Origin: Bacteroidales bacterium UBA2295
GTDB taxonomy: Bacteria; Bacteroidota; Bacteroidia; Bacteroidales; Tenuifilaceae
DNA length: 27,124 nucleotides
Direction of reading: 5' to 3'
NCBI GenBank assembly: GCA_002345825.1
Contig: DDWD01000169.1
Coordinates: 1 to 27,124 of the forward strand
Numbering within the stretch: position 1 is the stretch's first letter; each line of letters starts with the position of its first letter. The translations under genes were made by a program, and so were the position numbers. This document shows positions 7,362 to 15,164 of this stretch, one piece after another. The notes under the pieces are model-generated. The model was not told where the DNA came from, made no database searches, and saw only the letters and a program-made list of their open reading frames with translations.

Positions 7362-8060
7362 TTAGAGCTTATCCTTTATATACCTCAGCATCGATTCCAT
7401 AATAAGGTAACCGTCGGTGTTGCCAAGCTCATCGTCGGCAGCACGTTCGGGGTGGGGCATCATGCCAAATACGTTAAAGTTTTCGTTGCAAACTCCTGCA
7501 ATGTTTTCCACTGATCCATTTGGATTAACCGCTTCGGAAATATTCCCATTCTCGTCGCAGTATCTAAACAGTATTTGACCGTTTATCCTCATGCTGGCCA
7601 GCGTTTCCTTGTCGGCGTAGTAGCGCCCCTCGCCATGGGCAATTGGGATTTTTAGCGAACGATTACGTGGTAAGAAGGCAGTGGGAGCCGCTGTTTTACT
7701 ATCGGGCAGAATAAACACATTTTTGCATTCGAACTTTTGGCTGTTGTTATGGAGAAGTGCTCCGGGCAAAAGTTTGGCCTCGCAAAGTATCTGAAATCCA
7801 TTGCAAACCCCAAATACGAAACCTCCGTTGTGGGCAAACTCAATAACCTTCTCCATGATGGGCGAGAAGCGAGCAAGTGCTCCCGAGCGAAGGTAGTCGC
7901 CATAGGAAAATCCGCCGGGCAGAACCACAGCATCAACATTTTGTAGGTCGGTATCCTTATGCCAAAGTTCTACCACCTCTTGCTCCATAATGTTCTTAAG
8001 AACATAGATCATATCATGATCGCAGTTGGAGCCTGGGAAAATTACTACGCCTAACTTCAT
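7362..8060 (-). CDS. purQ: Phosphoribosylformylglycinamidine synthase, glutaminase subunit PurQ
   Basis: 232 residues from the chosen start. This class I glutamine amidotransferase releases ammonia from glutamine for the FGAR to FGAM step of purine synthesis, working with PurL and PurS. Landmarks are FPGSNCD near the N-terminus, the PGGFSYGDYLRSG oxyanion region, the nucleophile C86 in GVCNGFQ, and H203/E205 in MPHPE. HGEGRYY is typical of PurQ. An ATG two codons upstream (8066) is possible, but family members begin MKxGVxxFPGSNCD, so I chose 8060. The gene is monocistronic here, not in a pur cluster, with a good promoter at 8084-8114. The length fits the short, separate PurQ and not the large fused PurL. 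Confidence 0.97.
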   Translation of the reverse strand: MKLGVVIFPGSNCDHDMIYVLKNIMEQEVVELWHKDTDLQNVDAVVLPGGFSYGDYLRSGALARFSPIMEKVIEFAHNGGFVFGVCNGFQILCEAKLLPGALLHNNSQKFECKNVFILPDSKTAAPTAFLPRNRSLKIPIAHGEGRYYADKETLASMRINGQILFRYCDENGNISEAVNPNGSVENIAGVCNENFNVFGMMPHPERAADDELGNTDGYLIMESMLRYIKDKL

Positions 8061-8083
8061 AACCATTTATTTGTAAGATGGCT

Positions 8084-8114
8084 CAAAGATAGATATAAAA
8101 TGATTTTGAACAAA
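8084..8114 (-). promoter_or_regulatory. purQ promoter (Bacteroidota -33/-7)
   Basis: On the minus strand TTTG (8114-8111) is followed by 19 nt and TATCTTTG (8091-8084), an exact TAnnTTTG. The start codon lies about 24 nt downstream of the -7 box, leaving a leader of about 15-20 nt. Confidence 0.75.
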
Positions 8115-8163
8115 AGCACAACTCCTAATAATGGCTCAATAACATATCTTTTACGCCATTAGA

Positions 8164-8198
8164 TTTGAGGTGAATTGAATTTTAAAGGATTACTTTTG
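8164..8198 (+). promoter_or_regulatory. Promoter of the Gcw_chp-like gene
   Basis: TACTTTTG (8191-8198) matches TAnnTTTG exactly and lies 19 nt before the ATG. TTTG at 8164-8167 is 23 nt upstream, slightly longer than the usual spacing. Confidence 0.5.
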
Positions 8199-8217
8199 CA
8201 GCCAAAATATTAAAACG

Positions 8218-8991
8218 ATGATCAGATCTGCCTTCTCTCTTGCATTTTTGGCCATATCAATCTGGGCTGGTGCTGCTGTTGACTCCGATAAGGATAACGC
8301 TTCAACATCGGTTCCTGCCGATCATATTCCCCATACAACCGATTCCCTTCTGGTTGAGCTTACGGCCAGTTTTCAGTCAAGGCATATTTGGCGCGGATCA
8401 TTAACATGCGATGCTTGGAATATTCAGCCCAGCTTTAATATCAGCAAAAACAACTTTTTGGTTGGGGCTTGGGCAGCATATACAGTAGATAATTCCTATG
8501 CCGAAGTGGATGTTTACGCCTCCTACTCTATTGGTAACTTAACCTTCTCGCTGCTCGATTATTTTTGCCCAAACGAAACAATCCGTTTCAATCGATTTTT
8601 CGATCTCAATCAATCAACAACCCAGCATACAGTTGATGCAACTATAAGTTTCGACGGCACAAAACAAGTTCCGTTTAGCCTAATGGTTTCAACCCTCCTG
8701 TGGGGAGATGATCTGAACCCCGCTACAGGAAAGAACTACTACTCAACTTACATTGAGGCTGGGTATAATTGGTCACGTACTGCTACGCAAGATTACCAAT
8801 TCTTTGTTGGCCTTACCCCATACCGTGGTTACTATGCCGATTCATTTAACATAGTTGGTGTTGGAGCAGGAGTGAATCAAAAAATAAAAATTACCGACAG
8901 TTTTAGCCTGCCTGTTTTTGGAAAGTTAATCCTGAATCCCTATACCGAGAATCTTTTCGTTGTATTTGGCTTTTCATTGCAGAAATCGTAG
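8218..8991 (+). CDS. Gcw_chp/TorF-like outer-membrane protein
   Basis: 257 residues. An N-terminal signal peptide (about 1-19, ending WAGAA) precedes a mature part rich in alternating hydrophobic and aromatic beta strands. The stretch SFQSRHIWRGSLT..WNIQPSF near residue 52 resembles the S.YIWRG..... start of the Gcw_chp/TorF family (PF09694). The C-terminus ends in strands (ENLFVVFGFSLQKS) as expected for a small beta-barrel. The function is not known; an envelope protein is as far as the sequence goes. It is monocistronic, with its own promoter box upstream and a hairpin terminator directly after the stop. Confidence 0.75.
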   Translation: MIRSAFSLAFLAISIWAGAAVDSDKDNASTSVPADHIPHTTDSLLVELTASFQSRHIWRGSLTCDAWNIQPSFNISKNNFLVGAWAAYTVDNSYAEVDVYASYSIGNLTFSLLDYFCPNETIRFNRFFDLNQSTTQHTVDATISFDGTKQVPFSLMVSTLLWGDDLNPATGKNYYSTYIEAGYNWSRTATQDYQFFVGLTPYRGYYADSFNIVGVGAGVNQKIKITDSFSLPVFGKLILNPYTENLFVVFGFSLQKS

Positions 8992-8999
8992 GCAAAGAT

Positions 9000-9023
9000 A
9001 AAGCCCAACAATTGCTGGGCTTT
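9000..9023. terminator. Rho-independent-type hairpin between convergent genes
   Basis: The perfect 8-bp stem aaagccca/tgggcttt (9000-9007/9016-9023) has an 8-nt loop and is followed by T-rich sequence. It sits between the Gcw_chp-like gene and the leftward tonB gene and could serve both. Confidence 0.8.
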
Positions 9024-9052
9024 GTGTCTTATCCTTTTTCAGGTTTGATACT

Positions 9053-9742
9053 CTAGTTCAACCTGAAGGTAACGGGGAAGGTGAACGAAACCTTGGTTGG
9101 CTTCCCTCTCTGCATACCTGGCGACCATTTAGGTGATTTTGATACAACTCTAATAGCCTCAGCGTCAAGTAGTGGATCAACCCCTTTTATTATTCCAATG
9201 TTGGTTAACGATCCATCGGTTTCGATGGTGAACTCAAGTGTAACTCTACCTTGAATTCCGTTCTGTGCTGCCATCTCGGGGTACTTAAGGTTTGCAAAAA
9301 CCCATTTGGTGAAGTTTCTGTAATCGCCCCCCATGAATGTTGGCTGCTCTTCAATCAGCGCGAACGGTATGGTCTCGTCTATCTCCTTTTCGTCATCGTA
9401 TATTACTGGATTTTGGAGTAAGGCCTTAAATGTTTTATCATCAATGTCTTTAAAGATATCTTCATTCTCATTCTTAAGTTCAATCTTATTGTCAACAATG
9501 TTGATAATGTCTGGAACCACTATTGGTGGTGGTGGGGGAGGTGTAATGTCATCAGGGCGTGTAACGGGTATCATCTCTTGGTCAAACTCGATGGTTTTAC
9601 CCGAAGCCAGATCGAGGTTAATATTACCTTTGGTAGGCCACTCAAAGGCTAACAAAACTAGCGAAAGTGCTAGTACCAGCCCTGCTTGAAAGAATGTTGA
9701 TTTTTTTCTTTCCAAATCCGCTTTGTTCGATTTTGTTTTCAT
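9053..9742 (-). CDS. TonB-family energy-transducing protein
   Basis: 229 residues from the chosen start. A short basic cytosolic N-terminus (MKTKSNKADLERKK) is followed by one transmembrane helix (about 16-33), a proline run (68-73) and acidic linker spanning the periplasm, and a C-terminal TonB_C domain (about 148-229: YPEMAAQNGIQGRVTLEF, then IIKGVDPLLDAEAIRVV and W..G.QRGKP). This is the single-pass Bacteroidota type without ExbBD nearby. The open frame extends upstream to an ATG at 9820, but family members start at the MKxK..KADLERK block, so 9742 is preferred. The gene is divergent from blaI. Its C-terminal domain resembles the one fused to the M56 protease across the operator, suggesting a shared function or duplication. 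Confidence 0.9.
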   Translation of the reverse strand: MKTKSNKADLERKKSTFFQAGLVLALSLVLLAFEWPTKGNINLDLASGKTIEFDQEMIPVTRPDDITPPPPPPIVVPDIINIVDNKIELKNENEDIFKDIDDKTFKALLQNPVIYDDEKEIDETIPFALIEEQPTFMGGDYRNFTKWVFANLKYPEMAAQNGIQGRVTLEFTIETDGSLTNIGIIKGVDPLLDAEAIRVVSKSPKWSPGMQRGKPTKVSFTFPVTFRLN

Positions 9743-9854
9743 GGCATTTAGTTTTAAGGGTTTGTAATTGTGTTTGTCTGTGCCTTTATATCTAAGAGTA
9801 TTTTCGGGTTCAGATTCCATGCAAAAAAAGTTTTTTATTAAAAACTATAAAAAA

Positions 9855-9868
9855 TAGTTGTACAACTA
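9855..9868. promoter_or_regulatory. Palindromic operator, probably for the BlaI-like repressor
   Basis: The perfect 14-bp palindrome tagttgtacaacta lies between divergent tonB and blaI. It is flanked by further half-sites (aactat at 9843-9848 and tagtt at 9876-9880). BlaI/MecI repressors bind dyads with a TACA/TGTA core, and this site contains TGTACA. It overlaps the -33 element of the blaI promoter. Confidence 0.65.
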
Positions 9869-9889
9869 AAATATATAGTTATATATTTG
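9858..9889 (+). promoter_or_regulatory. blaI promoter; near-leaderless transcript
   Basis: TTG (9858-9860), a 21-nt spacer and TATATTTG (9882-9889) fit the Bacteroidota consensus. The start codon follows the -7 box by only 4 nt, so transcription would begin at or almost at the ATG. The -33 element lies inside the palindromic operator, which predicts autoregulation. Confidence 0.65.
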
Positions 9890-9893
9890 TGGT

Positions 9894-10295
9894 ATGAAAA
9901 CAAAAGAGTTAACCAAAGCCGAAGAGCAAGTAATGGAATACTTGTGGAAGCTAGAGCGAGCCTTTGTTCGCGATGTATTAGAACTGTTTCCTGAGCCCAA
10001 GCCAGCCTACACAACGGTATCGACCATAGTGCGAATTTTGGAGCAAAAGGGGATGGTTGACCATACGGCGTATGGTAAAAATCATCAGTACTACCCGGTT
10101 GTTAGCCGTAAGGATTATGCCCGGCTGGGTTTTAAGCATGTGCTAGCCAAGCATTTTAATAGCTCGGTAAAGCGTTTTGCCTCGTTTTTTGCAGCCGATA
10201 ACGATTTGAGCCTAACCGAGCTCGAAGAGATGAAGGCCATGCTAGAACAGGAAATAAGTAAACGAAAAAAGGAGGATAGCCATGGAAATTCCTAG
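9894..10295 (+). CDS. BlaI/MecI/CopY-family transcriptional repressor
   Basis: 133 residues, the family length (PF03965, Penicillinase_R). The winged-helix part starts LTKAEEQVMEYLW and includes the recognition region AYTTVSTIVRILEQKGMV (about 38-55) and the wing YGKNHQYYPVV. The C-terminal dimerisation helices follow (SFFAADNDLSLTELEEM). In staphylococcal BlaI the proteolytic inactivation site lies in the equivalent loop before the last helices, here about residues 97-104. The gene overlaps the downstream M56 gene by 14 nt and is translationally coupled to it, the standard repressor/protease pair. The start codon sits almost on the transcription start. Confidence 0.94.
   Translation: MKTKELTKAEEQVMEYLWKLERAFVRDVLELFPEPKPAYTTVSTIVRILEQKGMVDHTAYGKNHQYYPVVSRKDYARLGFKHVLAKHFNSSVKRFASFFAADNDLSLTELEEMKAMLEQEISKRKKEDSHGNS
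10268..10275 (+). promoter_or_regulatory. Strong Shine-Dalgarno for the M56 gene
   Basis: aaaggagg lies 6 nt before the ATG at 10282, inside the end of the blaI reading frame. Full Shine-Dalgarno sites are uncommon in Bacteroidota; this one would allow independent initiation within the overlap. Confidence 0.6.
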
Positions 10296-12390
10296 TTTAT
10301 TTATCTATTTAGCAAAGGTAACCGCTTGCTTTATCCTTCTCTATGGTTTTTACTTACTGCTTTTGGCAAAGCAGAAAAGACCCGTTGCCAATCGGTTTGT
10401 TTTGCTTGCGGCAATTGTTGTGTCGCTTGTGTTGCCATTGCTATCGGTTAGTTACACGGTTACTAAGGTGGTTGATATTGCGACAAGTACCAATCAGGCA
10501 GTAGGCCCTAATTTTAAATCAACAGGAATTACTGATGCAAATAATTTGGATGAAGCATCTGCCGTAGGCAATTATGAAAAACCACCAGTTAATTCTTTAT
10601 TCCTGAATGTACAGTTTTGGCTAATAGCCTATTTGTCTGTGGTTGCCCTATTGGCTTTACGACTAGTTTGGCAAGTTGCTAGGTTTGTTTTATTGCTGCT
10701 AAAATCGGCTCGGTTAGATTTTGTTGGCTCTACCAAGGTGTGGGTGTGCGATAGCTGGGGGCAAACCTTTTCGTTCTTTGGATTGATAGTTTTTTCTGCG
10801 AAGGATTTTCGAAATCCCAATCGCCATCTCTTGCTGCAGCACGAGTTGGTGCATGTCCATCAGCTACATTCTTTCGATTTGCTTTTGGCCGAGCTGTTTG
10901 CCGTTGTGTTTTGGTTCAACCCGCTTGCTTATTGGTATAAGCGCTCGTTGGCCGAGGTGCATGAGTTTATTGCCGACAATAGCGTAGTGCGTAGAGGTGC
11001 CGACAGCATACAGTATAAGCAGCTTATACTCGACTGCGTATCAACCACGGTTGCACCGCGGGTTGCCAATTCTTTTAGTGCTAAACTTTTAAAAAATCGA
11101 TTTGCTATGCTTACAAATGTTAATGAAACTAGAGGCATCTATGGATATTTGCTTCTTGTGCCCATTGCGGCTGTTCTTTTCGGATTGTTTTCGTTTACCC
11201 TTGAGCACAAGGTTGAATATGTGCAGCCATACGAAGCTGAATCTGTTGAGCCGTTGGCTGTTGAGGATGAACCCTTGACAACGCATGGGGCAAGTATAGG
11301 GGATGAGGTAGAGGTTAAGAACGAGGGAGATGTTGAAAAGTTGGCCGAGCCACAAACAGGTGTGCAGGATAGAAGTGGGACTGAGGTTATGGTGAGCGAG
11401 TTGTCGGCAAGCGATTCCACTATCCTTTACAAGCGCCTCGATGGTGCTCTTGATGATGGCCTGGAGAAGGTTATGTCAGCATTTCAAAAGCCAGAAACCG
11501 ACCTGTTTTTTGGCAACTTAGTATTGGGCAGCAATACTACATTTACCATATTGGCAACTGCCTTCGGCGATGAAATGCCACGGTTTGTTCTTACATCAAA
11601 AGAAAATGGTTCTGTAGTAAAACCAACCGCAGAACAGAAGACTAGCGAGCTAGTTAAGAAAACCTACCTAGTGAAAAAGGCCGGTGAGTATAATGTTAAG
11701 CTTAGCAATTCGCATAAACTAAGTGAAGTGCTTTACTACCTTGCTTTGCCCAAGGATGCTAACGGGGAAGTTGATTTTGGATTTAGGGTGAAGGGGAAAA
11801 CTGTTTACCTAAAGGAAAAAGAAAGCAACACCACCGCTACAATTGATGCTCTTAGGATTGTTTCTGAAGATAAAAGTGAGGATGATGTGACCATATTTTC
11901 CTATTTAACTCAAATGATTGATGAGGATGTTACTGAGGATGATGGGAAAGGATTTGTAATCGAGACAAAGAATTTGGAATTCTCAGTAGATAGGTCGGAA
12001 CCTGGTAACCCCGATTACCTAGGTGTTTTAATTAAGTATGAAGATAGTTCAGCGTCTGATATAAAAATAAACTCTAACATTTTTGATACAAATCTAAAAA
12101 GGGTTGGCGAAGATGCCACAAGCTGGCCCCTTAGCTATCTTCATAAAAGTATGAATTACCCCAAATTGTACAAACCAAAACGCCAAAACCCCGATGTGGT
12201 TGAGGTTGAGTTTAACCTATCGGAGAAAGGTGAGATAGCCGACGTAATGGTAACCAAAGGCATAAACCCCGAGGTTGATGCTGAGTTGGTTCGAGTTGTT
12301 AGCCAAATGCCTGGTTGGCAAGCTGAAAAGCCTTATGGAAAACCAGTGTCGGCAAAAGTAACTATGGGTTTTTGCTTGGTTAAAAAATAG
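10282..12390 (+). CDS. BlaR1-like M56 membrane metalloprotease with C-terminal TonB domain
   Basis: 702 residues. Transmembrane helices are near 5-27, 37-57, 110-140 (one or two segments) and 286-306. The zinc protease motif HELVH spans 187-191, with E228 in HEFIADN as the likely third ligand; WFNPLAYW in between is typical of M56. After the last helix a long periplasmic part (about 307-702) follows. It begins with an acidic linker, contains no penicillin-binding SxxK sensor that I can see, and ends in a TonB_C domain (about 620-702: YPKLYKPKRQNPDVVEVEFNL, then GWQAEKPYGKPVSAKV). M56-TonB fusions are known in Bacteroidota. By analogy with BlaR1 it would cleave or trigger loss of the adjacent repressor; the stimulus is unknown. 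Calling it a beta-lactam sensor would go beyond the evidence. Confidence 0.9.
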   Translation: MEIPSLFIYLAKVTACFILLYGFYLLLLAKQKRPVANRFVLLAAIVVSLVLPLLSVSYTVTKVVDIATSTNQAVGPNFKSTGITDANNLDEASAVGNYEKPPVNSLFLNVQFWLIAYLSVVALLALRLVWQVARFVLLLLKSARLDFVGSTKVWVCDSWGQTFSFFGLIVFSAKDFRNPNRHLLLQHELVHVHQLHSFDLLLAELFAVVFWFNPLAYWYKRSLAEVHEFIADNSVVRRGADSIQYKQLILDCVSTTVAPRVANSFSAKLLKNRFAMLTNVNETRGIYGYLLLVPIAAVLFGLFSFTLEHKVEYVQPYEAESVEPLAVEDEPLTTHGASIGDEVEVKNEGDVEKLAEPQTGVQDRSGTEVMVSELSASDSTILYKRLDGALDDGLEKVMSAFQKPETDLFFGNLVLGSNTTFTILATAFGDEMPRFVLTSKENGSVVKPTAEQKTSELVKKTYLVKKAGEYNVKLSNSHKLSEVLYYLALPKDANGEVDFGFRVKGKTVYLKEKESNTTATIDALRIVSEDKSEDDVTIFSYLTQMIDEDVTEDDGKGFVIETKNLEFSVDRSEPGNPDYLGVLIKYEDSSASDIKINSNIFDTNLKRVGEDATSWPLSYLHKSMNYPKLYKPKRQNPDVVEVEFNLSEKGEIADVMVTKGINPEVDAELVRVVSQMPGWQAEKPYGKPVSAKVTMGFCLVKK

Positions 12391-12396
12391 ATTTAC

Positions 12397-12482
12397 TGCA
12401 AAGGTTGCCCGAGAATATTAAATTTGGTTATGTTACAAATTCATAAAACACCAAAGGATACATTTCTCAGGCAGCCTTTGCA
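12397..12482. terminator. Long inverted repeat between convergent genes
   Basis: The 19-nt arms at 12397-12415 and 12464-12482 (tgcaaaggttgcccgagaa against its near reverse complement) pair with 17 Watson-Crick positions and two G-U/mismatch positions depending on strand. The 48-nt loop contains a smaller hairpin, aatttg/caaatt (12421-12426/12436-12441). It lies between the M56 gene and acr3 and is probably a bidirectional terminator, but there is no T run. Confidence 0.55.
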
Positions 12483-12491
12483 ATAGTTTGT

Positions 12492-13520
12492 TTAGTACCT
12501 GTTTCTATTGGCAAACCATACCAGCGAGAGCATAACCGGAACCTCAACCAGCACTCCCACAACAGTTACCATTGCTGCTGGCGACTGTAGGCCAAACAGC
12601 GCAATGGCCACCGCAACGGCCAATTCGAAGAAGTTGCTAGCACCTATCATGGCCGCAGGTGAGCAAACAGCATGGGGCAGTTTTAGCCAGCGACCGCCAT
12701 ACCAGGCAATGGAAAATATTAGGTAGGTTTGTATTACCAGCGGTATAGCAACTAGCAGAATAATTAGGGGTTTTTCAATTATTGTTTTTCCTTGAAAAGC
12801 AAAAAGTAGTATCAGCGTGGTTAGCAAAGCGACTATGGAAACAGGTCGGAATTTTGGCAAAAACTCTTTCCTAAACCATTCCTCACCTTTCGATTGTATA
12901 AGCAACTTATGAGTTAAATATCCTGCCAGCAGTGGAATTACAACAAATATTACTACTGATGATATTAGGGTTTCGTATGGGATTGCGATATCAGTTATCC
13001 CCAAAAGTAAACCCACAATTGGTACAAAAAGTACCAGAATTATTAAATCGTTAACCGATACCTGAACCAGCGTGTAGTTGGGGTCACCATTAGTTAGGTA
13101 GCTCCAAACAAAAACCATGGCGGTACAAGGCGCTGCGCCTAGTATAATTGCACCTGCAATATACTCGCCCGCTTCGGCGGGGTTTATGAATGCTCCGTAA
13201 AGCTTCGCGAAGAATATCCATGCAAAGAATGCCATGGTGAATGGTTTTATCAGCCAGTTTACTGTTAGTGTAAGCAGTAGCCCTTTGGGCTTTTTACCAA
13301 TATTTTTAATCGATGAAAAATCGACCTGAAGCATCATGGGGTAAATCATTGCCCAAATTAGTATGGCCACCGGAATGTTTACGTTGTAAACTTCCAAATT
13401 GCTTAAAAACTTAACGCTATCGCCAGCAAAATGACCAATGGTTATGCCCAGGGCAATGCAAAGCGCAACCCAAAGGGTTAGGTATTTTTCGAAAAATCCT
13501 ATTCGTTTTTTATTATCCAT
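12492..13520 (-). CDS. acr3: Acr3-family arsenite efflux permease
   Basis: 342 residues with about ten hydrophobic segments, the usual Acr3 size. It exports As(III) across the inner membrane. Diagnostic stretches are IYPMMLQVDFSSI, the conserved cysteine segment GAAPCTAMVFVWSYL, TNGDPNYTLVQVSVNDLIIL, and SNFFELAVAVAIALFGLQSPAAMVTVVGVLVEVPVML near the C-terminus. It is the BASS/Acr3 type and not ArsB. It is the last gene of the leftward arsR-arsC-arsM-acr3 operon, starting 19 nt after the arsM stop. A long inverted repeat follows its stop codon. No ArsA ATPase is present, so transport is driven by the proton gradient. Confidence 0.97.
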   Translation of the reverse strand: MDNKKRIGFFEKYLTLWVALCIALGITIGHFAGDSVKFLSNLEVYNVNIPVAILIWAMIYPMMLQVDFSSIKNIGKKPKGLLLTLTVNWLIKPFTMAFFAWIFFAKLYGAFINPAEAGEYIAGAIILGAAPCTAMVFVWSYLTNGDPNYTLVQVSVNDLIILVLFVPIVGLLLGITDIAIPYETLISSVVIFVVIPLLAGYLTHKLLIQSKGEEWFRKEFLPKFRPVSIVALLTTLILLFAFQGKTIIEKPLIILLVAIPLVIQTYLIFSIAWYGGRWLKLPHAVCSPAAMIGASNFFELAVAVAIALFGLQSPAAMVTVVGVLVEVPVMLSLVWFANRNRY

Positions 13521-13539
13521 AGTATTGGCTTTTTAGCGG

Positions 13540-14364
13540 TTAAATCTTCTTGCCAAAAATTGTGATGCTATATATTCCTGTATTGCTCTTCTTAAAATCA
13601 GCAACCTCGTCTTTTTTCATGATACTAAGCAGCATAAGGTCGGGTATTTCAATAGGTTTCTCTTTCTGAATGCTGATATCAGAAAAACCTGCATTACGAA
13701 TGGTGTTGATGTAATCGTTTTTTTGAGTGGCTCCCGAAACGCAACCTGCGTAAAGCTCGGCGTTTTGGCGTAGCTTTTCGGGCAGCTCACCAATTAGCAC
13801 CACATCGCTTATGCTAAAGTGTCCGCCGGGCTTAAGGATGCGATAAATCTCGGCAAAAGCTTTTTGCTTGTTTGGTACAAGGTTGAGTACACAGTTGCTT
13901 ACTACAACATCGGCCACATTGCTGCTTAGTGGAATCTCCTCAATATCGCCTTTGATAAACTCAACATTTTTGAGCTTTAGCTTTTCTGCATTTTCACGAG
14001 CCTTTGCAATCATTTGGTTGGTAAAGTCAATTCCAATTACTTTGCCCAACTCGCCCACTTCGGCACGTGCCACAAAGCAGTCGTTTCCGGCACCCGAGCC
14101 CAGGTCAACTACCGTATTGCCCGCTTTTATCTGAGCAAATTCGGTTGGTAATCCGCAGCCCAGATTAAGGTCAGCGTCTGGGTTATAGCCGTTAAAGTGC
14201 TCGTAGCTTTCGCTAAAATTGCTATAGTCAACTTGCGAATTGGTGCCCGAGCAATCGCAACCGCAGCAGCAGCCAGAGTTTTGGTTTTGCATTGCAATTT
14301 TCGAGTACTTCTCGCGAACTACATCCTTAATATTCTTTTTATCCACAGCAGCAACATCCTCCAT
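13540..14364 (-). CDS. arsM: Arsenite S-adenosylmethionine methyltransferase ArsM
   Basis: 274 residues. It transfers methyl groups from SAM to As(III), giving methylated and finally volatile arsenicals. The SAM motif is VVDLGSGAGNDCFVA (about 85-99), with GIDFTNQM following. The As-binding cysteines of the family are present: C70 in NLGCGLP, C158 in VSNCVLNLV and C208 in YAGCVSG. An extra N-terminal cysteine cluster, GCCCGCDCSG (31-40), precedes them. The start at 14364 gives the usual N-terminus (DVVREKYSKIA) and overlaps the end of arsC by 26 nt, suggesting translational coupling. It is third in the ars operon. It is the bacterial three-cysteine class, not an eukaryotic AS3MT-type fusion. 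Confidence 0.96.
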   Translation of the reverse strand: MEDVAAVDKKNIKDVVREKYSKIAMQNQNSGCCCGCDCSGTNSQVDYSNFSESYEHFNGYNPDADLNLGCGLPTEFAQIKAGNTVVDLGSGAGNDCFVARAEVGELGKVIGIDFTNQMIAKARENAEKLKLKNVEFIKGDIEEIPLSSNVADVVVSNCVLNLVPNKQKAFAEIYRILKPGGHFSISDVVLIGELPEKLRQNAELYAGCVSGATQKNDYINTIRNAGFSDISIQKEKPIEIPDLMLLSIMKKDEVADFKKSNTGIYSITIFGKKI

Positions 14365-14782
14365 CTTTTTTTATTTCGGCTTTATAAAATCCGCTAAAAC
14401 CCTCGGCTATTTCATTACGAATGCGACGAAATTCGGCCGTAATCTCCTCATCAGTTCCGGTGGCCTCGGCTGGGTCGTCGAACCCAATATGCCAGCGGTT
14501 GTTCACCCTGCCGGTAAAGGTTGGACAGTTCTCGTTGGCGCCACCGCAAACGGTAATTACGTAGTCGAACGATTGGTCTATAAACTCATCAACACTTTTG
14601 GGTTGGTTTTTTGAGATGTCGATATTCACCTCCGCCATAGCCTTTATGGCTAGCGGGTGAACTTGCGATGAGGGCTCGGTGCCAGCCGAGAGAACCTCAA
14701 TGGTATCGTCGAACGATTTTAGGAAACCCTCGGCCATTTGGCTGCGGCATGAGTTCCCGGTGCAAAGGATTAGAATCTTCAT
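14339..14782 (-). CDS. arsC: Thioredoxin-coupled arsenate reductase ArsC (LMW phosphatase type)
   Basis: 147 residues. It reduces As(V) to As(III) in the cytoplasm through a Cys relay regenerated by thioredoxin. The P-loop CTGNSCRSQ gives C7 and the C12-R13 end of CX5R. The resolving pair is C79 and C86 in VCGGANENCP, and the general acid Asp is D103 in GFDDPAEATG. All match the pI258-type enzyme. The C-terminus carries an unusual run of four cysteines (143-146) before a final Gly, not required by the known mechanism. It is second in the operon, 43 nt after arsR, and overlaps arsM. Confidence 0.96.
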   Translation of the reverse strand: MKILILCTGNSCRSQMAEGFLKSFDDTIEVLSAGTEPSSQVHPLAIKAMAEVNIDISKNQPKSVDEFIDQSFDYVITVCGGANENCPTFTGRVNNRWHIGFDDPAEATGTDEEITAEFRRIRNEIAEGFSGFYKAEIKKDGGCCCCG

Positions 14783-14825
14783 ATTTATTGGTTTTTGTAG
14801 TTTTCTTTATGTTTTATTGTGGGGT

Positions 14826-15164
14826 TTATCTTGTGCATGTGTTTGTGGTGCTACTTTCAATCTCGGTGAAAAATGCGTTGAATTGTGTTTTTAGCATGGT
14901 GAGAGTTTCTTTGCAAATGCAGTAACATACCCGTGTCCCTTCAATTTCGCCATGTATTAGCCCAGCCTTTTTTAGTTCCTGTAGGTGTTGCGAAATGGTT
15001 GTGCGACTAAGGGGCATATCGCTCGATATGTCGCCCGAAATACAGGTGCTGGCCTTGGCTAAATACCTGAGTATGGCCAGCCTTGCCGGATGCGATAGCA
15101 CTTTAGCCAAAGTTGCAATCTCCTGTAAATCGGTATCAAATAGGTCTGTTTTGTGGTATGTCAT
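14826..15164 (-). CDS. arsR: ArsR-family As(III)-responsive repressor
   Basis: 112 residues, ArsR/SmtB winged helix. LAKVLSHPARLAILRYL precedes the recognition helix region LSRTTISQHLQELKKAGLI (about 52-70), then the wing GEIEGTRVCYCI. Candidate thiol ligands are C41 (STCISGD), C80, C82 and C84. The common Bacteroidota form has TCICGD at the first site, so one cysteine is replaced by Ser43 here (from memory of the family). It is the first gene of the operon and overlaps its own control region: a perfect 7-bp dyad covers the start codon upstream region and the -7 box. De-repression by arsenite is expected from the family. Confidence 0.94.
   Translation of the reverse strand: MTYHKTDLFDTDLQEIATLAKVLSHPARLAILRYLAKASTCISGDISSDMPLSRTTISQHLQELKKAGLIHGEIEGTRVCYCICKETLTMLKTQFNAFFTEIESSTTNTCTR

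Noticed and set aside
9743..9820. Longer tonB frame starting at 9820
   Set aside because: The extra 26 residues are polar and unlike the family, whose members start at the MKxK..KADLERK block.
10282..12390. Naming the M56 protein a beta-lactam sensor (BlaR1)
   Set aside because: Only the protease part matches; no penicillin-binding domain is visible, and the periplasmic part ends in a TonB domain. No beta-lactamase gene is near.
14339..14364. Possible frameshift joining arsC and arsM
   Set aside because: Both proteins are complete with normal ends; the 26-nt overlap is better explained by translational coupling.
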